Positions 27,101 to 36,700 of a stretch of 64,000 bases of DNA are shown piece by piece. Both the position numbers and the translations under genes were made by a program. A model generated the notes under the pieces. The model had not been told where the DNA came from and did not search any database. It was given only the letters and a program-made list of their open reading frames with translations. The stretch's first letter is position 1, and each line of letters opens with the position of its first letter. The DNA is taken from positions 3,100,001 to 3,164,000 of the forward strand of contig NC_089184.1 of NCBI RefSeq assembly GCF_947507565.1. Direction: 5' to 3'. The stretch is from Oscarella lobularis (Eukaryota; Porifera; Homoscleromorpha; Homosclerophorida; Oscarellidae).

Positions 27101-28151
27101 CACACGGAAAGGTCTGGCGGATGTAATCCGGAAGCTGTTCTAGAACATTCTGATCGCATGCCTTGTAGATTTTGTGGCAGCGTGGGCACCCCATCCACTC
27201 GTACGCCAAGTAGTAGAAGTCCTTCACGTCAAGGACCCTTCTCACTCTTGCGTGGACCCCTTTTGAATGCATTTCGATTTGACAATTTGGGCAGGTAAAC
27301 TTGAAATTTCTAATTCTTCTTGGCATCCACAAGAAAAGACGTCGCAAGAAGTATCTTCCAGGAGAAGGTTTGCTTGTCGAAGTAAGCGGCACTGCCGGGG
27401 GAAGCCACCATTCCTTAGTTATGTTGTCGATTTGATGTCCTCTGGATTTAAACAGTTCCTTTCCAATCCATTCTAGATCGGCGTCAGCGACGCGCTCTTG
27501 CCACGCTTTGGGACACCTATCCTTGTAAGACTTGACTGGCTCACTCTAAAACCAATATGATATTTTTGTCAGCATGTTCGTACAAGAGATGCGCTTGAAG
27601 TTGCCAAAGACGCTCTTCCTGCTTTCCCGGCTGAGCTAGTAGATTTGTTTTTCTCCTGTTGTACCTACAACAAGCATTCAAAGTCACGGCTCGGGTAATT
27701 CAAAAACTCGCGATTACTCTTACCGGATAATCTAGCCTGATATTTGCCAAATCTTCGTCCGCAATCGAGTCAAATTCTCCACTAGCGGGCGTCCCGGAGC
27801 CTGAGAAATTGGGCGAGGTGGCGGCAGCAGCAGCGGCGGTGGTGGCGGCTGCGGAGAGACCAAGGGCCTGCTACATGAACAGGTAACTTCCTTCAGACTC
27901 CGACACACGTGTTCTCTCACCTTAGGCTGTCGGGCGTGATAGCCGCATTTGCACGCTACCGGCTTTCCTAGCACGTCGATGTCGTGCGCATTTCCGTGTT
28001 TTGGGCAAGATTTAATGCGCTCGATCTTCTTCGCGTACTCTGACGCTTTAGGCGGTAGTTCTCCTCGTCCAAACGAGCGTTTCTCCTCCGCAAAACTTTG
28101 TAGCCTCTTTTCCCACACGTGGGAGGGAAGCGCGCGGTGTTTCTTCGACAT
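24136..28151 (-). CDS. Transposase-like protein of the DNA transposon (DUF6729-like core)
   Basis: Multi-exon gene read from MSKKHRALPSHVWEKR (start 28149-28151) to a TGA at 24136-24138. The N-terminal exon has paired Cys and His residues (SCPKHG, VACKCGYH). The main exon (about 27545 down to 25812) starts SEPVKSYKDRCPKAWQER, passes KEWWLPP, RLFLWMPRR and a Cys zinc finger (CPNCQ), then VLDVKDFYYLAYEW. It has plausible DDE-type acidic residues in ILKIDSTAK, LLYTDRDCCG and VLLDIWHFMRR. Next come an exon coding a long acidic tract (about 25409-25753), an exon near 24555-25049 with a helix-turn-helix-like region, and a C-terminal Cys finger (YECSVCFEPC, RYCPNALGQ). The order resembles transposon proteins of fish and cnidarians annotated DUF6729. 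That link is from memory. No internal stop was seen in the main exon, so it may be recent. Confidence 0.72.
24497..24540. repeat. (TTAA)n simple repeat inside the transposon
   Basis: Runs of TTAATTAATTAA, lying in an intron of the transposase-like gene. A similar run is at 25368-25408. Confidence 0.8.
25368..25408. repeat. (TTAA)n simple repeat inside the transposon
   Basis: About ten copies of TTAA in a row within an intron of the minus-strand gene. Confidence 0.85.
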
Positions 28152-28589
28152 TGCAGTGTTGAAAAGGCAGAAGCAGGATAAGGAATTCAGCACGAGGTTT
28201 AGCACGAGGACTCGGAAGTTTGTAAACAAAAGAACGCATGCGCCCTCTAGCTCGGAAATGCATAATGTCCTGAATTTGTTTTAATCTGCCTAAATATTAA
28301 AACTAACATTAAAGCTAAGCTCTACATCATGATTTTACTCTTTTTTCGCGTTCTATCCCTTGTGCAGAACGAGCGGAAGTGGTACAGTGCGCTACTTAGT
28401 CACATGACGTGCGACACCTGTTAGCGAATCGCGCCGTAGCGGCTTAAAAAACGTCGCCCGTTAACTGGCAAGGTGCGAAATGCTATAAGAACCTTTTTTC
28501 CGCCTTCTACTTTATTTTTAAACTTCTTTTCCTTCCTTTTTCTTCTCCCCTCTTTTCCCCCCCTCCACGGTACGTTTTATGCCCCAGCC

Positions 28590-28597
28590 TGACCGCT
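28590..28597 (+). repeat. Right target-site duplication of the transposon
   Basis: TGACCGCT, identical to 23457-23464. The sequence that follows (CTGCCTAACGCAGG) continues the block interrupted at 23456 and matches 41593 onward in copy B. Confidence 0.8.
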
Positions 28598-28886
28598 CTG
28601 CCTAACGCAGGTTGTGCTCGTTTGGCAACAATAAGACTTATAAGCGATCTTTCTGCTCAGTGCGTGAACCGACCGAAGCCCCCCATCGCCCTGCTTACAG
28701 GCTCCGGCACGGGATTAATCCGTGGGCCACGCTGATCCAACGATCCTGACTGCCCTTTTGCCAATCTCCCGAGCCAGTCCGTCAAGGATGAGACGCAGAT
28801 TCCTCCGCGCCGCACCCACCCTAGGCCTCAACTGAAGGAAAATCGGTGTGCGCGTTGCTTTTGAACAGCGTAGCCCCACCCATTAC

Positions 28887-28965
28887 TCTCATTGGTCCGT
28901 CAAGGTCACGTGGGTTCACCTAGCGCTCTCATTGGTTTCTCTGAATAGGTGCGAAAATATAAACC
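28887..28965 (+). promoter_or_regulatory. Promoter-like cluster: two inverted CCAAT boxes, E-box, TATA-like site (copy A)
   Basis: ATTGG at 28891-28895 and 28931-28935 (NF-Y type inverted CCAAT boxes 40 bases apart), CACGTG at 28907-28912 between them, and AATATAAAC near 28956-28964. All are preserved with the same spacing in copy B at 41887-41960. A YY1-like AAGATGGTGGA follows at about 29062. Motif identities are known; the promoter role is inferred. Confidence 0.6.
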
Positions 28966-29276
28966 GATTCCAATACCGGTTTGACTGTATGTTGCGTCAT
29001 GATTTTAGTCAGCATTTCTATTTCTGGCAATGAATGACGTAAGCTTTCTCGCCTCGAGTTCAAGATGGTGGACGATGCCTCGTGTTCGTCGTTTCTTTTC
29101 CACACAGATTCTCGTCTTGCGTTTCGGTTAGATTATCGTAGATCGGCTTTCGCGGTCTTGTCCTCGAACGGGACATCAGGAATCGAACACGTGATTTCGA
29201 AGAAGCAACGAAGAGTGGCGTAGAAGACGAAAACGAGCGATTTCGGCGACGACGACGGCTTCGAAGCTAAGGAAGA

Positions 29277-29469
29277 ATGCAAGAGACGGCGTTCGGTAAG
29301 CGTCTAAGCGATCGAGAGCCCGTTTGTCGCGATAGAAAAGGCGATCTCTCCACGCGACCTTCGCGGATCACTTTCGCCTCGTTTTTTCGCAGCGATCTTC
29401 AACTACAAAGCACGATGCGATCAAGAGCTCACGCTGAAGTACGAAAAAACGGCGCAAAAATACGAACAG
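29277..29469 (+). CDS. Two small exons encoding the start of an SH3-like domain (copy A)
   Basis: Exon 29277-29295 begins ATG and ends in phase 1 at a GT donor. Exon 29393-29469 follows an AG acceptor. Joined, they begin MQETAFAIFNYKARCDQELT, which resembles the first strand of an SH3 domain (ALYDYEA..D.ELSF). Then comes LKYEKTAQKYEQ, with no RGD or WW continuation found. Copy B at 42273-42466 encodes nearly the same peptide with the same intron phase, and this is the only frame that stays coherent in both. The rest of the protein was not identified. It may be a truncated first exon left by the duplication. Confidence 0.3.
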
Positions 29470-29739
29470 GTGCGCTTTGGGTCCCCGAAACAATTATGAT
29501 TCTGTTCTTCGCGAATTTCGACTCGCACGAGCCATTTGACAACGCGAGGCTGTTTTTCTAGCGAATTAGAGTCGATCTAACGCGTTTAAGTGGGAAATCC
29601 GCGATGTGATGATTTTAGAATCTCTGAATTTTTTGTCATTTAGGTCTTTTTTTCCGATTCTACATATTTTATTATGAATCAATGGGATTCAGTTGCCTGT
29701 GTGATCTCGCAGTATGAAATTGACTTTACGTTTTATATG

Positions 29740-30534
29740 TAATATTGAATTTTTTAGATGTCGTGTACTTTCTGGATCAATTCCTTCATCCGTCAAGGTA
29801 ACGAAGACCATAGAGTGTTATTTGAATCTGATTTTACTTTGTTTTCAGTTCTTTTCTCTCCTCGACGCTTGGATCAATCCGACGATATCAATCAGAGTGG
29901 GAAGATGCAGCCGAAGTAGGCAAAGAGAAGCGAACAATAGAAGGGTGCGAACTACGAGGAAATGGCTTATGAATGCGACTCCCCGATGAGCAGTCAGGGA
30001 GCGTGAGGGAAAAAAAGCGACGTCGTATTTTAATTATTTATTTTTAGGCGATGACGTCATTGGCTTATTTCGGGGTTCCGGATATTCGCCTTGTGGAAGG
30101 GATCGCCGTCTGGTGTTACCATGATGACGCAGAAACCAATCGAAAGAGAAGATATCAGGTATACAATTGGGACATGAAGAATATTTGGATGTTGATTTAT
30201 TTTTATAGGTCGTACGCGTGACACTTTTACTTCTCCGAAATTGCGATTTTCAGACCTCGTCAGGATGTCATTGTATACAATCTTTTATCAATAATAAATA
30301 TAACAATCTTCATTTTATCAATTTCAGAATGTCCTGTTGTTGGTCGTGCAGATTCCAAATACTTTACAGTCGGCGGTAGAGTGTCTCACGGTTCAGCTGT
30401 GCTCTGATTAAACAGTCTCCCAGCACGCTTCACGGAAAGAACTTTTTCATTTGCGTTTGCGGAAGACTCGGCTTGGTAACGACGCCATCTGGCGTTTTTC
30501 ATAGCCAGATGGCCTGGAGTAAATAAATATTTGT
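29740..30534 (+). other. Possible further exons of an unidentified transcript
   Basis: Segments bounded by AG and GT with open frames occur at about 29759-29800, 29851-29920 and 30048-30157. The last encodes MTSLAYFGVPDIRLVEG and continues across a short intron into a frame running to 30376. Homology to copy B stops at about 29917, so the later segments have no duplicate for comparison. No family was recognised. Similarity to copy B's RTK flank starts at the end of this stretch. Confidence 0.25.
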
Positions 30535-30798
30535 GTGTCTAGCCAGACTCGATTAGAGAGGAAGCGATCGACGTCTGCTTGTCATACCCTTACCGTCCTC
30601 CCCAACCGCGACCACGCGTACTTCGGCTCTCCTGCTAGCGCGCCAAAATCCCCTAATTGTCCGCACCTGCATTCGTCAGGTTTCATACTTTGTCTCTAGT
30701 GAGCTAGCCCTCGATCTTCTCGCCTGATTGGGTACGGGAAACGGAGGTGAAGCAAGTTTGACTACCGTGACGCGTCAACTCTACGTGCGAATCAAGTC

Positions 30799-33700
30799 AT
30801 GGTCGAACAGATTGGACTGTTCGTCGAAGGACAAGGTGAGACACACGAAGGTCGTATTACTTATAGGGGGCATTCCATACACGTGACTAGCATGATATCA
30901 TTGTTTTGTTAGGACGCGCGGATTTGCGCGTCGTTCTTGTCTTCACGTTGCTGCTTTTGTCGACGACTTCGCAGACGAATGAAACGGTGCCAGGAGCAAC
31001 AAAAACAACAACAAGAGCAGCAAAGTCGACACTTGAACCACTTGCGAAACCAGGTAATGGCCGAAAGAGAACGGTCAGATAGATAATTCATATTGGCATT
31101 GTAATTCCGTGATTGACCTTCTCGTAGTTCCTAAAGCACCGCGTCTTTTGTCAGTTTCTCGGTATCGTGCCGGCTGGAGTCCGGCTTGGCTAATCATTCG
31201 TTGGGAAACTCTCTCGATCTCCAATCGGAAGGGTGCGATTATTGCTTATGAGGTTAACTACGTAGGAGACGAATTCGATACCAACATACATTCTGTCAAT
31301 GTCAGCGGAAGCGTTAATTCTTTGATTCTTTCTGGCCTGGAAGAGTACGTAGTTTATGACGTCAAAATTCGCGCCTATACAAGCGTTGGTCCGGGTCCTT
31401 TCTCTGCGAATCTTTCTGAGAGAACTTACGCAGGTTTGTAAATGAAAAATATTTGTCATTCTTATTTAGTTGTTCTTTAGCTCGTCCTGCAAATCCGGTT
31501 GTTCTTTCTATCCAGAACGTCAGTTCAAGTTCAAGCATTGACGGTCTGGCTGATCTCAAAGTGACTTGGTCTAACCCGTCTCCAAGGGATGTCAATGGAT
31601 TGTTTGTGGGAATACAGATGACTCTCAATTGTTCTTTCCACGGCTACTTTAGTAATAGGCTTTTCAGCAGTTACGATGAAGCTTCTATTCAAATGATGTG
31701 TGACTGCAATTATCGTAGCGAAATGAATTTCTTGAAGAACGGAACTGAGTTTGTGATCACCAACTTGACGAGGTTCTAATCTTTATCTTCTCTCCTTGAT
31801 GCTCTTAGGACTTGCTTCTAGTTATTCGTGGTACAACGTTTATGTTTACGCACTATCTAAAGACGAGTCATTAGGATATGTATACGTAAGCAATTCGACG
31901 TCTGACGTTGTTTTGACAGCAGAAAGCAGTAAGACAAACTAAATATACGCATTATATTTAATTATTAAGAAATAGAACCAACCGGTGCTCCACGGAATAT
32001 GTCAGTGTTCGATATCCCCGGAGGAAAGGAGCTATTAGTGAAGTGGAACGAAGTATCGTGTAACGAAATCAACGGAATGTTGAAGGAATACGTAATTTAC
32101 TATCAAAAAGAAGGCGAATCATTAGTGCTGCATGTTACCTCATCTCCAGATTCTACAGTATGACCTATACTTAAACTAATAATCTCAATCTAACGGGATT
32201 TTATATAGAATTTCACTATATCAAACTTGGAGCCTCTTAACGAGTATTCAGTGTGGATGCAAGCTGTCACAGGAGCAGGAGAAGGTCCTCGTACTTCCAT
32301 AGTCAAAGCACGTACAGCTCAGCGAGGTAAAACGTCTCTTTAATAAATTAACAGCTAAGTGTTAGGTTTGTACGTTTTCAGTTTGCGAATGTTTTTTGAA
32401 TGGATCGTTTAACGAGAATTGTAACCTGACGACCGGGCAATGTTTGTGTCTCGACGGCGCATACGGGCAGAACTGCGAAACGTGCATTCGATCACTAAAA
32501 CGATTTGATAACATCACCGAATGTCTTGGTACGAATCATCTTTAGTTGGTTTGTAACACTATGTCATCTTGTTTTCTATAATAGATGAAATTGACTATAC
32601 TCCTTTCAACTGCCTCGATCCTCCTCCGAGATGGCCACGTGGGTGCAGCGACGTGGCTCAGCCGTCGCGGGAGCCCACTCCTCTTCACGTCAGCCCAACG
32701 ATAGTCTCCGGTAGCACTGCTGTACGTAACCGCGTCAAGGTGTATTGGAACGGTTGGACGTGCTTCTTCGCCTGTCCACTAACGTATACGTGGAAAGTCT
32801 ATGTTCTTGTTCTTGAGAGTCAAGGCAGCTTTCTCAAGAAGCTCTCTCACTTTATTAATTCGTACCCTATCAGGAGTCAGCCCGTTCCTGATCCCATTCA
32901 AACTTATGTTCCTTCCGGAATGAATATGATTGAATTGACGGTTACTCACGGTTCCTATACGTCCCGCGTCGTTCGAAGTTACGTCTTAGTTGACAAAGCG
33001 GAAGGCTCTTCGGTTGCAATATCGACTCGTCATATGCTTCACTTTTCGTCGACTACTGGTAACTCACACTGGCAAACGGATCGAAATGGACGACATCTTA
33101 ATGTTAGCTGGGAAAATCATTTTTACAACTCGTACATCAAGACGAATCCGTCACTGCTGTATCGCATTGAACGACTCCAGACTGGCGACGACTTTATCGT
33201 GTCACCGCTCTCGTTCTCCGGCATCCCAACGTATAATGACTCTGGAATCATGTCCTTCGAAGTGACTCTTTATCAGAACAACTCTCTAATTGCGTCTCAA
33301 ACTTTCACTGCTGTGGAACAGCGCTGGGTCTATCTTCTTCATTCGAAGCCTTTTCAATCTGGCGAAACTTACCGAGTAGATGTAACCGCGATTGATGTTT
33401 TTGGACACCAAGCGCACAGTTCAGCGTTGTTTTACACGGACTTTACTCAGCCGACGATCTCCGACGTTAACATATGGAAAGGCGAGCATAGTTCAATCAG
33501 AGATTTAGATCTTTGCTTGAGAGAGGGAAATCGATCGGTCTACACTCTCGAAGGGACCGCAATGGATGAAGAGAGCGGAATCGAAACGATTGAGTGGAAG
33601 AGTTTAACGACAAGCGGCCAAATCGATTCACAATCTCAGGTGAGCGGCTCTTTAAAATTCGTACGATTGTAGCTGATAGGATCTGTTAAGCTACAATGTC

Positions 33701-36700
33701 GCGATCGTGACAAGTTCTGCTATTGCGCTCTCGACGGTGTTTGTCGTTTGAAAAGGTTCAAGTCTGAGCTTAAAGGATTTGAGGCGTCTTGGAACGGCAA
33801 CGGGTTTAACCTGCAAATTCAAGCGACTAGCCGATCTGGATTGAAATCCAAGTGGGAAAAATTTACAATTTCTGCACCAATGACAGCGACAATTTCTCCT
33901 ACACTCGAACGCTTGACGTCAGCTAGAAGAGCGATTACGGTTAAATGGTCTCTAAGCAGCTCTTCAACGAGTTTTCTTGTGTTTGCTTGTCAGAAGGATT
34001 TAGAAACGGCAAAATGTGTCACTTGTTTCGAAGTCAGCGTTGACGAATCGCAGCGTGAAGCCCAGGTCGAGGATTTAAGACCTGACACTATATATCAAGT
34101 CCAAATAGAAGCGTTTGAGGGCAATACCTTTGGGTTGAGTGCACCCAAGGAGACGAAGACGCAAGAAGACAGTAAGTGTATTATTTAATTAGAGAGAATT
34201 TAGTCAATTTTTCATAGGTCCGGAAAGGAGTCCTATTGATATTGCTGTTACGACTCGACCTAATAGAATAGCTCAAATTGCTTGGAAACCACCTGATCTG
34301 TTTTATCGGAATGGCGATATCACGGGATACAAAGTGATGGTCGAAATTGAGAAAGAAGGTCAGTGGGTTTTGGCCCAAGCCGAAATCGGCGTCGACGCAC
34401 CTCACACGACCACGGCGGTGAACCATCTCCCCTCGGGACAAAAACTTCGAACGCGAGTGAGCGCGGCAACGGCAATTGGCTTCGGGCCGCCGTCAGCTTA
34501 CTACGACTTCACCACTCCGGAAGACGGTGAGAAGAGTATACACATGATTTTTTTCTCTACATGCAATTAATAACTAATTGTAGTTCCCGATGTGTCTCCG
34601 TGCAATGTTTCGGTGATTGACGCTACCAAAAGCAGCGTTACGATTTCTTGGAATGAGATACCTAAATATAGTCGTAACGGCGTCCTTCGCGAATACGTCG
34701 TCACATATTTCGCTCAGAAGTTCGACGAGCCGGAGAAAACTGTTGAGGTGCGTGGAACGGAAACGTCGGCTACGCTTAGCGGTCTTTTACCGTACACATC
34801 TTACGTCATCAAAGTGAGCGGTAGAACGAACATTGGCCCTGGACCGGTCAGTGACGGTCTTATCGTGCAAACAAGCGAAGGCGGTAAATAACGACAATTT
34901 TAATTATAGAGAATTTTCTTTTTGTTAATTTTTTGTGTAGTTCCTGGGCCTCCTTTATTAAAACGAGCTGACGCTGCGAGTGTGACGGCGATCTCAGTGA
35001 GCTGGAAGGTGCCGTCGAAACCTAACGGCAGGATATTGGACTATCGCTTTTTTGTATTGTACTCGTCAAATCGTTCCTCTGCGGCCGATTTCACGGATCA
35101 AGGAAGCGAGAGCAACACAATCTTGACAAACCTTGTCGAAGGAACAAACTATTCAATCTACATGCGGGCGAGAACGTCGCAGGGATTAGGCGAACGAACC
35201 GAAGCCGTTTACGTCGCAACTTTAAAGCGAAGTTAGTCAATAAGTTGTTTACTTTCATTATATACTCATGCGTTTGTTTTAGTTATTGGTGCTCCACAAG
35301 AGTTGAATGCAACGTCTAATACGTCGGATAGCATTTTAGTGTCGTGGCTTGCTCCGTCATTTGGCAACGGCTCGGGCTACGTCAACATCTCCCGCTACGT
35401 AATCATGTACGGTGTCGCAGATGATGGGAAACAGAACGTGACGACGACAAATGAGTTTTACGTACTCACGGGTTTGTCTCCATACACTTACTATCAAATT
35501 GAAGTGAAGGCCGAAGGTGGCAATGCAAGTGCCGTCACAGTTGCCTATACACTCGAAGGAAGTAGGTGTTGTAGCAGGGGCTAATAATAATGCATGTGAA
35601 TAATATTTTCTTTGTCACAGCTCCCGGGCCGCTTGAATCGTTTCGAATTTCTGACGTCGACGAGTCGTCCGTCCTTCTCAAATGGGAGCCGCCCAGTTCT
35701 CCAAACGGTCGAATAGCTTATAGATATTGCATTGCTGAAACGGCAACAGGATTTCGACAAGACGTGGATCTGCTCCCCGGCCAACTTGACTTGCCGGTTG
35801 GCCGATTCTTTCGATGGAAAGTCTCCAACTTGACGGGATACACAGAGTATCAGTTCTCCATGCGAGCCTTTAACATTCTTCACAATTTCAATGTAGGTCC
35901 TAGTTCTGAGCTACTTGTCATTCGCAGCAATGAAGGAAGTAGGATCTACTGACAACGTTGATTATTTTTTTTGATTTGATTTGGGGTACATTTAGAGCCG
36001 GGTCCTCCTGATGCCGTTCGTGTATTTGCAACGAGATACGCGTCTCTAATCGTCTCGTGGTCTCCGCCGAAGAAACCCAACGGCATTATAACTGATTACG
36101 AAATTTCCACGCAGTGGGCTAACGAAACGGGAACGCCAAAAACGATAACAATTATCCACGTGATCGACGTGATCAATGCAGAGGCGCGATTTCAAAACGT
36201 TGAAGGACTCCAGTTCCCGGTAAATTATTCCGTCATTGTACGAGCAATCACATCATCGGGAAGGGGAGCGGCTAGCGAGCAGATATTCGAATTTTCAAAA
36301 TTTCTAGATCCTGAACCTTCGTATCCGGGCAACGTCAATCATATTAATCTTACGTCAACGTCAGTAACGTTAATTTGGGAACGACCGTGGCACTATCAGG
36401 GTCTGCTGAACTATACACTTAGTGTTACACAACTAGACGGACCTACTTCATTCACTAAGCGAGTTGTCAATAAGGATAAGACTAGTGCAACTGTTGAAGA
36501 ATTGCTGGCAAATACGCTTTACTCCGTTAAGCTTGTTGCCGGTTTTGCGGACGGGTCGCTCGGAAGTGCCTCTGATCTTCATGTCTTTCAGACACCTCCA
36601 TCTGGTAAGATAATATCAAAGACCTTTTTTAAATGGATGCTTTCTTTACATTGTTGTTTAGCTCCGTCTTCTGCTCCGCGTAATTTCACTGTTATTCGAA

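Larger units (their letters stand above)
23465..28589 (-). mobile_element. DNA transposon, about 5.1 kb, with 8-bp target duplication
   Basis: The boundaries come from comparing with the empty site in copy B near 41585. Both ends carry CGTACCGT at the same distance (positions 16-23 inward from each end, inverted), embedded in weakly matching terminal sequence, so terminal inverted repeats exist but are degenerate. The element carries one multi-exon gene on the minus strand (24136-28151) coding for a transposase-like protein. A long hairpin at 23631-23695 lies near the left end. Target duplications of 8 bp are known for hAT, P and Zisupton-type elements; the superfamily was not settled. Confidence 0.8.

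Noticed and set aside
29277-29561. 94-codon plus-strand frame
   Set aside because: In the sister copy the same frame breaks after about 50 codons. The shorter spliced frame is the one preserved in both.
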